The notes: a model not told the origin generated them from the letters alone. A DNA stretch of 64,000 nt from Shumkonia mesophila (GCF_026163695.1 NZ_JAOTID010000008.1:51217-115216); one strand, 5' to 3'; shown: positions 34,029-44,221, counted from the first letter of the stretch. Numbers and translations: made by a program.

Positions 34029-35549
34029 CTATTTCCAGATCGGCTTGCCTCCGCCCGGCAGGCCGTAACGGGGCCATTTACGGGTGACTTCCTCGATCAC
34101 GTCGTCGCTCATGCGGATCCTGCGGCCCCACTCGCGTTTCGTTTCCGGCGGCCATTTGGCGGTGGCGTCGATCCCCATCTTGCTGCCGAGGCCGGATTCC
34201 GGCGACGCGAAGTCCAGGTAATCGATCGGCGTGCCCTCGATCAGCGTCACGTCGCGGGCCGGGTCGACGTTGGTCGAGATGGCCCACACCACGTCCTTCC
34301 ACTCCCGGGCGTCGATGTCCTCGTCCACCACGATGACGAACTTGGTGTACATGAACTGGCGCAGGTAGGACCAGACGCCCATCATCACCCGCTTGGCATG
34401 GCCCGGATAGGCCTTCTTCATGGACACCACGGCCACCCGATAGGAACAGCCCTCGGGCGGCAGCCAGAAGTCGACGATTTCCGGGAACTGCTGGCGCAAC
34501 AGCGGGATGAACACCTCGTTCAGGGCCTCGCCCAGCACCGAGGGCTCGTCCGGCGGCCGGCCGGTGAAGGTCGACAGATAGATCGGCTTCCGGCGCATCG
34601 TCATGGCGCTCACCGTGAACACCGGGAAGCGCTCGATGGCGTTGTAATAGCCGGTATGATCGCCGTACGGCCCCTCGTCGCTCTCCTCGTCCGACACGTG
34701 GCCCTCCAGCACGATCTCGGCGGTGGCCGGCACCTTCAAGGGCACCGTCTTGCACTCGACCAGATCGACCTTCTGGCCGCGCAACAGGCCGGCGAACTGA
34801 TATTCCGACAATGTGTCGGGCACCGGCGTGACGGCGGCCAGGATGCACCCCGGATCGGCACCGATGACGGCGGCCACCGGCATCGGCTCCTTGGATTTCT
34901 GCTTCCAGCGGGCGAACTGCTGGGCGCCGCCGCGATGGCGCAGCCAGCGCATCAAGGTCGTGTTGCGCCCGGTCACCTGCATGCGATAGACGCCCAAGTT
35001 GTAGTCGTCGCGCCTGTCGCCTCCCGGCCGCTCGGCCTCCGGCCCTTTGGTCACCACCAGCGGCCAAGTGATCAGCGGCGCCGGCTCGCCCGGCCAGCAC
35101 GTCTGCACCGGCAGCCGGCCCAAGTCGACCTCGGCCCCTTGCAGCACCACCTCCTGGCACGGCGCGCGGGTCACCGCCTTGGGCTTCATCGACATCACGG
35201 TCTTCAGCATCGGCAGCATACCGAGCGCCTCGCGCCAGCCGCCCGGGGGCTCGGGCTGGCGCAGGAAGGCCAGCATCTCGCCGATCTCCTTGAGCTGGCC
35301 GGGCTCGCGGTTCATGCCCCAGGCCACCCGCTCGACGGTGCCGAACAGGTTGACCAGCACCGGCATGTCGAAGGCTTGCCCCCCCGCCTCGCGCACGCTC
35401 TCGAACAGCACCGCCGGCCCGCCCTCGGCCAGCAACCGGGTCTGGATCTCGGTCATCTCGAGCACCGGGGACACCGGCTCGCCCACCCGGACCAGCCGCC
35501 CGTCCCTTTCCAGGCGCTCAATGAACTCGCGAAGGCTGGCGTAGGCCAT
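34029..35549 (-). CDS. ubiD: 3-octaprenyl-4-hydroxybenzoate carboxy-lyase
   Basis: A 506-residue UbiD decarboxylase, using prenylated FMN in ubiquinone biosynthesis. The opening [20 protein letters not shown] and [15 protein letters not shown] are standard. The catalytic region holds [20 protein letters not shown] and the Glu/Asp-rich [16 protein letters not shown] near residue 300. The closing [16 protein letters not shown] is also typical. ATG 35549 has GGAGGA upstream. ubiA lies 4 kb away in the same window, but the two are not in one operon. Confidence 0.95.
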   Translation of the reverse strand: MAYASLREFIERLERDGRLVRVGEPVSPVLEMTEIQTRLLAEGGPAVLFESVREAGGQAFDMPVLVNLFGTVERVAWGMNREPGQLKEIGEMLAFLRQPEPPGGWREALGMLPMLKTVMSMKPKAVTRAPCQEVVLQGAEVDLGRLPVQTCWPGEPAPLITWPLVVTKGPEAERPGGDRRDDYNLGVYRMQVTGRNTTLMRWLRHRGGAQQFARWKQKSKEPMPVAAVIGADPGCILAAVTPVPDTLSEYQFAGLLRGQKVDLVECKTVPLKVPATAEIVLEGHVSDEESDEGPYGDHTGYYNAIERFPVFTVSAMTMRRKPIYLSTFTGRPPDEPSVLGEALNEVFIPLLRQQFPEIVDFWLPPEGCSYRVAVVSMKKAYPGHAKRVMMGVWSYLRQFMYTKFVIVVDEDIDAREWKDVVWAISTNVDPARDVTLIEGTPIDYLDFASPESGLGSKMGIDATAKWPPETKREWGRRIRMSDDVIEEVTRKWPRYGLPGGGKPIWK

Positions 35550-35623
35550 ACTTCCTCCCCCCAACGACCCACCCATTTGTCCCGCTCCCCTCACGAACGT
35601 CAAGGGATTTGGGCAATTGCCGG

Positions 35624-36578
35624 TCATCGCAGGCCGAGAAGCCGCACGAGCGGCCGTTCTGCATCCGCGGACTTCGCTGGGCGAAGGGAAGCCGCCGACA
35701 TCAGGCGCCCAGTGGCGTCATAAGGCGCCGGGCCGTCGCCATAGAGCCGGCGGAAGAATTCCCGTTCCCGTGCCGCCATCGCCTGCCGCTCCGCCTCGCT
35801 CACGGGCTTGCCGATGCGCGCCGCCATCACCGCCCGCGCGTCGTCCTCAGTCCAGGCGGCTACCGGCTTCGCCATTGCTTCCTCGTGCGGCGCCCCTGGC
35901 GCCCGGATACGTCGCCGCGGATCTCCTACCGGCAAACCAGCTTCTTTGATTCCCTCCTGGCGCGAGGGCGGCAATCCCGAAATCCCGGCCTTCCGGCCAG
36001 ATGAGTAGCCCTTCTGGGCCCCACCTCCTGGACTGCTTCTTCCGTCACGCCCTCCCATGCCGGACATTTCGTCGATGCGGTCGTAGGGGGCCGACAGATC
36101 ATTGTCAAAACCCGGCAGACCGTACTTCGTTATCGCGGGAGGCAGAGCCTTGCTGGCTTCGATCCGACCGGCCTTCAGAACGGCCCGCGTGACCGAATTG
36201 CTGTTCTGATAAACCGGGACAAAGTCGTAATCCATCTGGCCTTCATGGATCCGCTTGGCCTCCTTCATCATGTCTGCCCAAACCTCTTCCTCCGACCGCC
36301 CCCCCAAGATCGAGCTTTCTTGACGGACGGGATCCGCGCACTTCATCAGGCGCGTACTTGTCCCTGCTGTGCTCGAGCGGAACGTCGATCTCCACCTTGA
36401 TGTCGCCACCGCTCGCCGCATCCCACCACGAGTAGGGACCGCCGCGGATGACGCGCTCATTTCCCTTGCCATCCCGGTAAACCAGATAGGAATGCATTTT
36501 TCCGTGCGGTGCCGTCGGGTTCGGCAGTGCGGTCGCAACTGGAATTCTTGCAGCCTCCAGATAGATGCCCTTTTCCAT
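35624..36578 (-). pseudogene. Frameshifted toxin-like gene with the shared WT-D-R-VM module
   Basis: Two overlapping frames join at a run of seven G on the minus strand (36299-36305). Reading six G restores one protein of about 317 residues: MEKGIYLEAARIPVATALPN, then GKGNERVIRGGPYSWWDAAS, DVPLEHSRDKYAPDE, SRKLDLGGRSEEEVWADMMK, and VYQNSNSVTRAVLKAGR. The first 160 residues read as one compact domain with a QNSNS segment, possibly an effector or hydrolase. About 85 residues before the end is the module KPVAAWTEDDARAVMAARIG, also found at 7715-7846. ATG 36578 has GGGAGG upstream. It may be a true pseudogene, a sequencing indel or a phase-variable gene. Confidence 0.6.
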
Positions 36579-36704
36579 TACTGCCACCTCCCGATGATTA
36601 CAATTTTCAATTGTACATATCAAACAACAATGCTATCATAACAGCGTATTGTGCATTAAGCTGGACGGCGCGGCCGATTTGGCTCGTCGCAAGGGAAAAC
36701 GGCA

Positions 36705-37241
36705 ATGTCGACGGCAAAAGCGATGGCCGCACCCCTTTTCGGGGCGGTTTTTATTGCCTTTACAATGTATTTGATCGGCACATTGTACGATAATATGCGT
36801 ACATTTGAATATTTTGATGCAAATATAACGATATATAGATACACGATAATCCCGTTTTTTCTTTTATTCTTGTTGGTTTCTTTTTCAGTTCATCTTACTG
36901 TATCTGCATGGAAGTCTGGAAATGAATTTTTGCATTATGTCAGAGGCGTTTCCATTGCGCATTTTGGATTAATCATCCCCACACCGATCATCGTCTTTTC
37001 CGGCACGATCTACATTCAGGATATTGCCTTGGATAACAGCGGGATCGCCGCCAGCCTCGGGTTTGCCGCGATGGCAGCGGGATTCGCGTGGGGTGGCGTT
37101 CGGCTGTTACGATCTCGTTTTTTCGCGACCGTTGCCGGTCCCCGCCCGTGGGCGTGGGTGCTGCCGACCCTGGTCATGGGAGCGCTCTCCGCGTGGTCTG
37201 TCGGGGTTCTGATCTTGATGGGAATTTTTGCCGGAAAATAA
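36705..37241 (+). CDS. AT-rich multi-pass membrane protein of unknown function
   Basis: A 178-residue protein with about five hydrophobic helices: LFGAVFIAFTMYLIGTLYDN, TIIPFFLLFLLVSFSVHLTV, VSIAHFGLIIPTPIIVFSGT, IAASLGFAAMAAGFAWGGVR and VLPTLVMGALSAWSVGVLIL. It has no recognised domain. The first half is markedly AT-rich against its surroundings, suggesting transfer. It is divergent from the frameshifted toxin-like gene, sharing a 126-base AT-rich promoter region. A membrane-embedded immunity partner is possible but unproven. Confidence 0.6.
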   Translation: MSTAKAMAAPLFGAVFIAFTMYLIGTLYDNMRTFEYFDANITIYRYTIIPFFLLFLLVSFSVHLTVSAWKSGNEFLHYVRGVSIAHFGLIIPTPIIVFSGTIYIQDIALDNSGIAASLGFAAMAAGFAWGGVRLLRSRFFATVAGPRPWAWVLPTLVMGALSAWSVGVLILMGIFAGK

Positions 37242-37585
37242 AGAGACGCCAGGATTGGCCCCGTCGTTGCGACGGGCGCGCCCCCTCGTTCAGAGGCCAG
37301 CATCCTAGACGACTTTTTCCAGCCCGTCAAGGATTTTAAGCATATTATATGTTTTTTGGCCTTTACAGCCCGCTCGCGGACCGGCAAGGCTTGCAGAACA
37401 GCCGCGTAGCCGGGTTGCAATCCCCCCCGCTCGACCACACGTTAGCCGGGAGCCGGCAGCGGGGGTGCCTGCCGGCGTGTGGCGTTAACCTTTGCGCAAC
37501 CATTGTGCGGGATGCTTTTCGCCGCATGGGGGACATGCGGGGCCGCTGGGGTCCCGCCGGCGCGGCAGACTTGGGGGAAGTGGCC
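37242..37585. other. Intergenic region before the second HD-GYP gene
   Basis: 344 bases with an open frame continuous with the downstream gene but no homology in it. A block around 37410-37440 looks faintly like a tRNA T-arm, but no cloverleaf can be built. A promoter for the HD-GYP gene should be here. Otherwise I see nothing. Confidence 0.4.
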
Positions 37586-39367
37586 ATGACCGGCACGGCG
37601 GCGACGGCGCAGTCCGTCGCCCGGTTCGAACGGCTGATCGAGATCGGCATCGCGCTGTCGTCGGAGCGCGACCACGACCGCCTGATGGAACGGATACTTC
37701 TCGAGGCCAAGGGCCTGTCGAACGCCGACGGCGGCACGCTCTATCTCAAAACCGAGGACAACCGGCTGCGCTTCGAGATCATGCGCACGGATTCTCTGGG
37801 CATCGCCATGGGTGGCACCACCGGCAAGACCATCCCGTTCCCGCCGCTGGCCCTTTTCGATGCGGAGGGCGCGCCCAACCACAGGAATGTCGCCACCCAC
37901 GTGGCCTTGACCGGCGCCGCCATCGAGATCCCCGACGCCTACGCGGCGGCAGACTTTGATTTTTCCGGCACCCGCAAGTTCGACGAGGGCACAGGCTACC
38001 GCTCGAAATCCTTTCTCACCGTGCCCCTGAAGAACCACGAGGGCGACGTCATCGGCGTTCTGCAACTGCTCAACGCCCGGCATCCCGGGAGCGGCGCCGT
38101 CGTCCCCTTCGGCGGCGACGTGCGCCCGCTGATCGAGGCGCTGGCCTCGCAGGCAGCGGTCGCGCTGGACAACCGCCAACTGATCGACGCCCAGCGCCGT
38201 TTGATCGATTCCTTCATCACGCTGATCGCCAAGGCGATCGACGCCAAGTCGCCCTATACCGGCGGCCATTGCCAGCGGGTACCCGAGTTGACCCAGATGC
38301 TGACCAAGGCCGCCTGCGAGTCGACCGAGGCGCCGTTCGCCGACTTCGCGCTCACCGAGGAGGAATGGTACGAACTGCACATCGCGGCCTGGCTGCACGA
38401 CTGCGGCAAAGTGACGACGCCGGAATACGTGGTCGACAAGGCAACCAAGCTCGAGACCATCTACAACCGCCTGCACGAGATCCGCACCCGCTTCGAGGTC
38501 ATCAAGCGCGACGCCGAGATCGACTGCCTCAAGGCCGTTGCCGCCGGTGGCGACGAGGCGGCACTGCGGGCCGAGCGCGACCGCCGGCTGGCCGAGATCG
38601 ACGCCGATTTCGCCTTCATCGCCGAGTGCAATATCGGCGGCGAGTTCATGGCCCCCGAGAAGATCGAACGCGTCAGGCGCATCGCCGGCACCAACTGGCG
38701 GCGTACGCTGGACGACCGCCTCGGACTGTCGGTGGCCGAGCTGAAACGCCTTTCTTCCATCCCCGCCCGGCCACTGCCGGCCGAGGAGCCGCTGTTGGCC
38801 GACCGGCCCGAGCACATCGTGCCGCGCGAGCCGGGCGACATCCTCGATCTCGACAATCTCCACGGCTTCAAGCTCGACATGCCGCCCCACAAGTACAACT
38901 TCGGCGAGGTCTACAATCTCTGCGTGGCGCGCGGCACCCTGACCGCCGAGGAACGCTACAAGATCAACGACCACATCGTGCAGACCATCGTCATGCTGAG
39001 CGAGTTGCCCTTCCCCAAGCATCTGCGCCGGGTGCCGGAATACGCCGGCGGCCACCACGAAACGATGATCGGCACCGGCTACCCCAAGAAGCTCCGCAAG
39101 GACGACATGTCGCTGCCAGCCCGTGCCATGGCCATCGCCGACATCTTCGAGGCCCTCACCGCCTCGGACCGCCCGTACAAGAAAGCGAAATCGTTGAGCG
39201 AAAGCCTCAAGATCATGGCCTCGATGCGCGATACCCAGCACATCGATGCCGACCTCTTCGCGCTGTTCCTGAAATCCGGCGCCTACCGCAAATACGCCGA
39301 GACCCACCTGAAGCCGGAACAGATCGACGCCGTCGACATCGCCCCGCTGCTGGCGGGCAAGGCCTGA
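37586..39367 (+). CDS. Cytosolic GAF-HD-GYP protein, predicted c-di-GMP phosphodiesterase
   Basis: A 593-residue soluble paralogue of the protein at 30181-33186. The GAF domain covers about 10-190 (ALSSERDHDRLMERILLEAK, GVLQLLNARHPGSG). The HD-GYP unit holds IDAKSPYTGGHCQRVPELTQ, WLHDCGK near residue 271, GGHHETMIGTGYPKK near 490, and FEALTASDRPYK. As in the paralogue, about 220 residues lie between HDCGK and GYP. The insert contains matching blocks such as FAFIAECNIGGEFMAPEKIE, DDRLGLS and KYNFGEVYNLCVARGTLT. ATG 37586 has GGGGGAAG upstream. The predicted role is degradation of cyclic di-GMP in response to a small ligand. Confidence 0.88.
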   Translation: MTGTAATAQSVARFERLIEIGIALSSERDHDRLMERILLEAKGLSNADGGTLYLKTEDNRLRFEIMRTDSLGIAMGGTTGKTIPFPPLALFDAEGAPNHRNVATHVALTGAAIEIPDAYAAADFDFSGTRKFDEGTGYRSKSFLTVPLKNHEGDVIGVLQLLNARHPGSGAVVPFGGDVRPLIEALASQAAVALDNRQLIDAQRRLIDSFITLIAKAIDAKSPYTGGHCQRVPELTQMLTKAACESTEAPFADFALTEEEWYELHIAAWLHDCGKVTTPEYVVDKATKLETIYNRLHEIRTRFEVIKRDAEIDCLKAVAAGGDEAALRAERDRRLAEIDADFAFIAECNIGGEFMAPEKIERVRRIAGTNWRRTLDDRLGLSVAELKRLSSIPARPLPAEEPLLADRPEHIVPREPGDILDLDNLHGFKLDMPPHKYNFGEVYNLCVARGTLTAEERYKINDHIVQTIVMLSELPFPKHLRRVPEYAGGHHETMIGTGYPKKLRKDDMSLPARAMAIADIFEALTASDRPYKKAKSLSESLKIMASMRDTQHIDADLFALFLKSGAYRKYAETHLKPEQIDAVDIAPLLAGKA

Positions 39368-39383
39368 GCACGGCGGCCCATCC

Positions 39384-40301
39384 CTACCCCACCACCCGCG
39401 CCGCAACAACGGTGATAAAGACGATCAGCGCGAAGTCGCGGTTGGATTTGAACTTCTTGAGACAATCCTTGGGGTCGTCGGGATCGACCGTCGCCGCCTG
39501 CCAGGCGAGATGCGCCGCTCCCGCCGCCAGGCCGGCGTAATAGGGCCAGGCGAGGCCGGCCGCGAAACCAGCCGCAGCCAGCAGGGCGACGGTCGCGGCA
39601 AAGAAGCCGAACAACCACGGCCGGGTGGCCTTCCCTAAGCGCAGCGCCGTCGATTTCACCCCCACCAGCAGGTCGTCCTCTTTGTCCTGGTGGGCGTAGA
39701 TGGTGTCGTAACCCAGCGTCCAGAAGAAGCCAGCGGCATAGAGGATGAAGGCCGGCGCCGCCAGCCCGCCCGTCACCGCCGCCCAACCCACCAGTGCCCC
39801 CCAGTTGAAGGTGAGGCCCAGCCACGCCTGCGGCCAATAGGTGATGCGCTTCATGAAGGGATAGACCGCCACCAGCGGCAGCGAGGCGATGCCGACCCAG
39901 ATCGCGAAGGCATTGAATTGGATCAGTACGGCGAAGCCGATGGCCAGCAGCAGGCCGAGAAACGCCAAGGCGCCCTTGAGGCCTATGGCGCCGCTGGCCA
40001 GCGGCCGGTTGGCGGTGCGCGCCACCCGAGCGTCGAAATCGCGATCTGCCATGTCGTTGACGACACACCCGGCGCCGCGCATGACCACGGCGCCGACGCC
40101 GAACAGCGCGATCATGACGGGGTCGGGCCATCCCCCGCTCGCCAGCGCCGCCCCCCACCAGCAGGGGATCAGCAAAAGCCAGGTACCGATGGGGCGATCC
40201 AGCCGGGCCAGCCGGAAATAGGGCCTCGCGTCGGCCGGCACGTAGCGGTCGACCCAGTTGCCGAGGGGAATGTCGCTGGCGCCGGGCACGGGGCTCTTCA
40301 T
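39384..40301 (-). CDS. ubiA: 4-hydroxybenzoate octaprenyltransferase
   Basis: A 305-residue membrane prenyltransferase attaching the isoprenoid tail to 4-hydroxybenzoate in ubiquinone synthesis. The first Asp-rich motif is NDMADRDFDARVARTANRPL near residue 83 and the second is YDTIYAHQDKEDD near residue 208. Eight to nine hydrophobic helices are present (LLLIPCWWGAALASG, AIWVGIASLPLVAVYPF, AATVALLAAAGFAAGLAWPY). ATG 40301 begins MKSPVPGASDIPLGN; longer frames upstream look non-coding. It is divergent from rsmE. Confidence 0.95.
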   Translation of the reverse strand: MKSPVPGASDIPLGNWVDRYVPADARPYFRLARLDRPIGTWLLLIPCWWGAALASGGWPDPVMIALFGVGAVVMRGAGCVVNDMADRDFDARVARTANRPLASGAIGLKGALAFLGLLLAIGFAVLIQFNAFAIWVGIASLPLVAVYPFMKRITYWPQAWLGLTFNWGALVGWAAVTGGLAAPAFILYAAGFFWTLGYDTIYAHQDKEDDLLVGVKSTALRLGKATRPWLFGFFAATVALLAAAGFAAGLAWPYYAGLAAGAAHLAWQAATVDPDDPKDCLKKFKSNRDFALIVFITVVAARVVG

Positions 40302-40407
40302 GGCCCGAAAGATAGCCGGAGCCCCGCCGCCCGGCAATGCCGTCGCCCCCCTCTTGCTCCGGCGGCAGGGGTGCCTATGATGGCGACGAAGCGACCGAGG
40401 GGGCATC

Positions 40408-41154
40408 ATGGGGTACGCCAAGCCATCCGCCAGGATATTCACTGCCGGCGACCTCGGCCCCGGGCTCGCGATGGTCCTGGAGCGTCAGCAAAGCCATTAC
40501 CTGACCCACGTCATGCGCCTGAGAGAGGGCGACGCCGTGGCGCTGTTCAACGGCCGCGATGGCGAGTGGCGGACGGTGATCGCCGCGGCGGCGCGCAGCA
40601 TCGTTACGCTCCGCTGCGAGACGCAAACCCGCCCGCAGCGGGCCGAGCCCGACGTCTGGCTGGCCTTCGCGCCGCTCAAGAAGACGCCGACCGATTTCCT
40701 GATCGAGAAGGCGACCGAGCTGGGGGTGGCCCGCCTGATCCCGGTGTTCACCCGCCACACCGCCGCCGAGCGGGTGAAGGCCGAGCGCCTGCGGGCGCAT
40801 ACCATCGAAGCCGCCGAGCAGTGCGAGCGGCTCTCCGTGCCCGAGGTGGCCGAGGCGGTGATGCTGGAGCGCCTGCTGGCCGAATGGCCGGCCGAACGGC
40901 GTCTGCTGGTTCTCGACGAGACCGGCGTCGGTGCGCCCATCGCCACCGTGCTGGCGGAATGGGCGGGCGGCGTTTCTCCCGCTCACGGCCTTCTGATCGG
41001 CCCCGAGGGCGGTTTCGCCATCACCGAGCTTGACGCTCTGCGCAAACTCGCCTTTGTTACGCCGGTGGGGGTTGGTCCGCGCATCCTGCGGGCGGAAACG
41101 GCGGCCCTCGCCGCGCTCTCCTGTTGGCAGGCGCTGGTGGGGGACTGGCGCTGA
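40408..41154 (+). CDS. rsmE: 16S rRNA (uracil-1498-N3)-methyltransferase
   Basis: A 248-residue SPOUT-class enzyme methylating U1498 of 16S rRNA. The N-terminal PUA-like part has RIFTAGDLGPG, YLTHVMRLREGDAVALFNGR. The SPOUT part has LKKTPTDFLIEKATELGVAR, FTRHTAAERVKAERL, EQCERLSVP and the knot signature LLIGPEGGFAITELDAL with GPRILRAETAALAAL. It is divergent from ubiA and 68 bases upstream of gshA, a common alphaproteobacterial neighbourhood. Confidence 0.95.
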   Translation: MGYAKPSARIFTAGDLGPGLAMVLERQQSHYLTHVMRLREGDAVALFNGRDGEWRTVIAAAARSIVTLRCETQTRPQRAEPDVWLAFAPLKKTPTDFLIEKATELGVARLIPVFTRHTAAERVKAERLRAHTIEAAEQCERLSVPEVAEAVMLERLLAEWPAERRLLVLDETGVGAPIATVLAEWAGGVSPAHGLLIGPEGGFAITELDALRKLAFVTPVGVGPRILRAETAALAALSCWQALVGDWR

Positions 41155-41222
41155 GCCGACCGAGCGACCATTTCCTCCTGGAACTTCCGCCCGCCTGAAC
41201 CTTCACACGACGAGGCCCCCGA

Positions 41223-42590
41223 ATGCCGGCAAGAAAAACCGAACGCGCGGAACCGATCACCGACAAGCGCGTGCTCGTCGAATACCTGGAATCCGGGTGC
41301 AAGCCCCGCGAGAAATGGCTGATCGGCACCGAGCACGAGAAGTTCGCCTATACCCTCGACGACCTGCGTCCGCTGGATTACGAGGGCGAGCGGGGCATCC
41401 GCGCCATCCTTCAGGGTCTCACCCGCTTCGGCTGGAAGCCCGTGCTCGAAAAGGGCAACGTCATCGCGCTGATCAAGGAGGACGGCAGTTCCGTCACCCT
41501 GGAGCCGGCCGGGCAGGTCGAGCTTTCCGGCGCGCCCCTTTCCAACCTCCATCAGACCTGCCGCGAGGTGAACGAGCACCTCGATCAGGTCAAGGCGGTG
41601 GCAGCCGAAATGAACGTCGGGCTGATGGGGCTCGGCTACAACCCGAAGTGGCCACGCGCCACCATGCCGTGGATGCCCAAGGGCCGCTACGCTATCATGC
41701 GCCGCTATATGCCGACGCGGGGCACGCTGGGCTTGGACATGATGCAGTCGACCTGCACGGTGCAGGTCAACCTCGACTTCGATTCCGAAGCCACCATGAT
41801 CCGGATGTTCCGCATCGGGCTGGCGCTGCAGCCTATTGCCACCGCGCTATGGGCCAATTCGCCCTTCAAGGAGGGCAAGCCCAACGGGTTTTTGAGCTAT
41901 CGCAGCCACATCTGGACCGATACCGACCCCGACCGTTGTGGCACGCTGCCCTTCGTCTTCGAGGAGGGCTTCGGCTTCGAGCGCTACGTCGACTACCTGC
42001 TCGACGTGCCGATGTATTTCGTCTATCGCGACGGCATCTACATCGACGCCGCCGGGCAGTCCTTCCGCGACTTCATGAAGGGCAAGCTGCCGGCCTTCCC
42101 CGGCGAGTACCCGACGATGGCCGACTGGCAGGACCAGACGACGGTGGCCTTCCCCGAGGTGCGGCTCAAGCGCTACCTCGAAATGCGCGGCGCCGACGGC
42201 GGCCCGTGGAGCCGGCTGTGCGCGCTGCCGGCCTTCTGGGTGGGGCTGCTCTATGACGACGAGGCCAGAAGGGCGGCGGCCGATCTCATCGCCGACTGGA
42301 CGGCCGAGGAACACGCCATGCTGCGCCGCGACGTGCCGCGCCTGGCGTTGAACACGCCTTTCCGCGGCGGCCTGCTCAACGACGTCGCCCGCCAGGTGCT
42401 GGCCATCTCGCGGGCCGGCCTGATCCGCCGCGCCGCCGCCGACGGCGCCGACGCCAACGAGGCCTCGTTCCTGCTGCCGCTGTTCCTGATCGCCGAGGCC
42501 GGGGTGACGCCTGCCGAGGAAATGCTGGCCGCCTACAAAGGCCGCTGGAAAGGCAGCGTCGACCCGATCTTCGCGGAGTGCGCGTATTAG
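41223..42590 (+). CDS. gshA: Glutamate-cysteine ligase, plant-type
   Basis: A 455-residue gamma-glutamylcysteine synthetase of the class shared by plants and alphaproteobacteria, the first step of glutathione synthesis. Signature blocks are [16 protein letters not shown] near residue 29, [20 protein letters not shown] near residue 90, [31 protein letters not shown], and [20 protein letters not shown]. Length is normal. It is probably co-transcribed with rsmE, which ends 68 bases upstream. Confidence 0.95.
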   Translation: MPARKTERAEPITDKRVLVEYLESGCKPREKWLIGTEHEKFAYTLDDLRPLDYEGERGIRAILQGLTRFGWKPVLEKGNVIALIKEDGSSVTLEPAGQVELSGAPLSNLHQTCREVNEHLDQVKAVAAEMNVGLMGLGYNPKWPRATMPWMPKGRYAIMRRYMPTRGTLGLDMMQSTCTVQVNLDFDSEATMIRMFRIGLALQPIATALWANSPFKEGKPNGFLSYRSHIWTDTDPDRCGTLPFVFEEGFGFERYVDYLLDVPMYFVYRDGIYIDAAGQSFRDFMKGKLPAFPGEYPTMADWQDQTTVAFPEVRLKRYLEMRGADGGPWSRLCALPAFWVGLLYDDEARRAAADLIADWTAEEHAMLRRDVPRLALNTPFRGGLLNDVARQVLAISRAGLIRRAAADGADANEASFLLPLFLIAEAGVTPAEEMLAAYKGRWKGSVDPIFAECAY

Positions 42591-42599
42591 GAGGTGGCG

Positions 42600-42655
42600 G
42601 AACCGCCCCCCATCCCTATCCTCCCCCACAAAGGGGGGGAGGGCCGTTGCTGGGG
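42600..42655. repeat. CTCCCCCACAAAGGGGG intergenic repeat
   Basis: A C-rich/G-rich self-complementary element (ATCCTCCCCCACAAAGGGGG, then GGAGGG) between convergent gshA and tldD. The same family recurs at 47040-47157 and 50093-50243. It may serve as a terminator stem. Confidence 0.6.
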
Positions 42656-42677
42656 TGAAGCGCCGCCGCGTCGAACT

Positions 42678-44111
42678 TCAGACCGCTGTGCCGCCGACGG
42701 TCAGGCTGTCGACTTTGAGCGTCGGCTGGCCGACGCCGACCGGCACACTCTGGCCATCCTTGCCGCAGGTGCCGATGCCCTGGTCGAGCGCCATGTCGTT
42801 GCCGACCATGGAAACGCGGGTCAGCGCGTCGGGGCCGTTGCCGATCAGCGTCGCCCCCTTGACCGGGGCGCCAACCTTACCATTCTCGATCCGGTAGGCC
42901 TCGGTGCAGGAAAAGACGAACTTGCCCGAGGTGATGTCGACCTGACCGCCGCCGAAGTTGACCGCATAGAGCCCCTTCTTGACCGACGCCAGGATTTCGG
43001 CGGGCTCGTGCACCCCGCCCAGCATGCAGGTGTTGGTCATGCGCGGCATCGGGGCGTGGGCGTAACTCTGCCGGCGGCCGTTGCCGGTCGGCTTCACCCC
43101 CATCAAGCGGGCGTTCAGACGATCCTGGATGAAGCCCTTGAGGATGCCGTCCTCGATCAGCACGTTGCGGGCCGAGGGTGTGCCCTCGTCGTCGACGCTG
43201 ATGGACCCCCGGCGGTCGGCGATGGTGCCGTCATCGATCACCGTCACCCCCGGAGCCGCCACCCGCTGGCCGAGCAGGCCGGCGAACGCCGACGTACCCT
43301 TGCGGTTGAAGTCGCCTTCGAGCCCGTGGCCCACCGCCTCGTGCAGCAGGATGCCCGGCCAGCCCGGCCCCAGCACCACCGGCATCTCGCCCGCGGGGGC
43401 GGGCACCGATTCCAGGTTGACCAGGGCCCGGCGCAGCGCCTCGTCGACCGCCGATTTCCAGCTTTCCGGGGTCAGGAAGCGTTCGTAGGTGACCCGGCCG
43501 CCGGCCCCGAAGGCGCCGCTTTCCATGCGCTCGCCCCTGGCGGCGACGATCATCACGTTGAAGCGCACCAGCGGGCGCACGTCGGCAGTGCGCTCGCCGC
43601 CGGGGCGCACGATCTGCACCGCCTGCCATTCGCCCGACAGCGTCGCCATCACCTGGCGCACCCGCTCGTCCCTGGCCCGCGCGTAGGCGTCGACCTCGGC
43701 CAGGAAGGCCAGCTTCTTCTCGAAGGGGATGCCGGGCAGCGGGTTCACGTCGGCATAGAGGCTGCGGTTGGTTTTCTGCGGCGGCTCGGCCAGGGTGCCG
43801 CCGCCGGCGCCCAAGACGCTGCGCACCGTCGCCGCGGCCCGCCCGATCGCTGCCTCGGAAACCTCGGAGGCGTGCGAATAGCCGGTGGTCTCGCCGCTGA
43901 CGGCGCGCAGGCCGAAGCCCTGGGCGGTGTCGAAGCTGGCGCTTTTGAGGCGGCCGTCATCGAAGATGAGCCCTTCGGACTGGCGGTATTCGAGAAAGAG
44001 CTCGCCGTCGTCGGCGCCTTTCAGGGCGTTCCCGACGATGCCCTCGACGCGCGAGCGGTCAAGCCCCGCCCGCTTGAAAAACAGCTCGTCGGTGATGGAA
44101 AGATCGCTCAC
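42678..44111 (-). CDS. tldD: TldD metalloprotease subunit
   Basis: A 477-residue TldD. With TldE/PmbA it forms a heterodimeric zinc protease that trims ribosomally made peptides and degrades CcdA-type antitoxins. The zinc motif is LLHEAVGHGLEGD near residue 257, and the later HAPMPRMTNTCMLGG and EAYRIENGKVGAPVKGATLI are family blocks. It is convergent with gshA. The partner gene pmbA lies at 45696-47039 on the other strand, separated by the metZ unit. Confidence 0.95.
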   Translation of the reverse strand: MSDLSITDELFFKRAGLDRSRVEGIVGNALKGADDGELFLEYRQSEGLIFDDGRLKSASFDTAQGFGLRAVSGETTGYSHASEVSEAAIGRAAATVRSVLGAGGGTLAEPPQKTNRSLYADVNPLPGIPFEKKLAFLAEVDAYARARDERVRQVMATLSGEWQAVQIVRPGGERTADVRPLVRFNVMIVAARGERMESGAFGAGGRVTYERFLTPESWKSAVDEALRRALVNLESVPAPAGEMPVVLGPGWPGILLHEAVGHGLEGDFNRKGTSAFAGLLGQRVAAPGVTVIDDGTIADRRGSISVDDEGTPSARNVLIEDGILKGFIQDRLNARLMGVKPTGNGRRQSYAHAPMPRMTNTCMLGGVHEPAEILASVKKGLYAVNFGGGQVDITSGKFVFSCTEAYRIENGKVGAPVKGATLIGNGPDALTRVSMVGNDMALDQGIGTCGKDGQSVPVGVGQPTLKVDSLTVGGTAV

Positions 44112-44221
44112 GGGAAACTCCTCTGTCGTGGGCCGGCGCCACCCCCATAGAAAGGCGCTGAACGCCCCAAGATCAAGCGCCGATCACTCGCGCCTCTCAC
44201 TTTCCTGCCATCCGTACCGTC

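Noticed and set aside
37374-37440. Possible tRNA: GGGTTGCAATCCC resembling a T-arm with ACCA shortly after
   Set aside because: The acceptor, D and anticodon stems cannot be built around it and the loop is not TTC-type.
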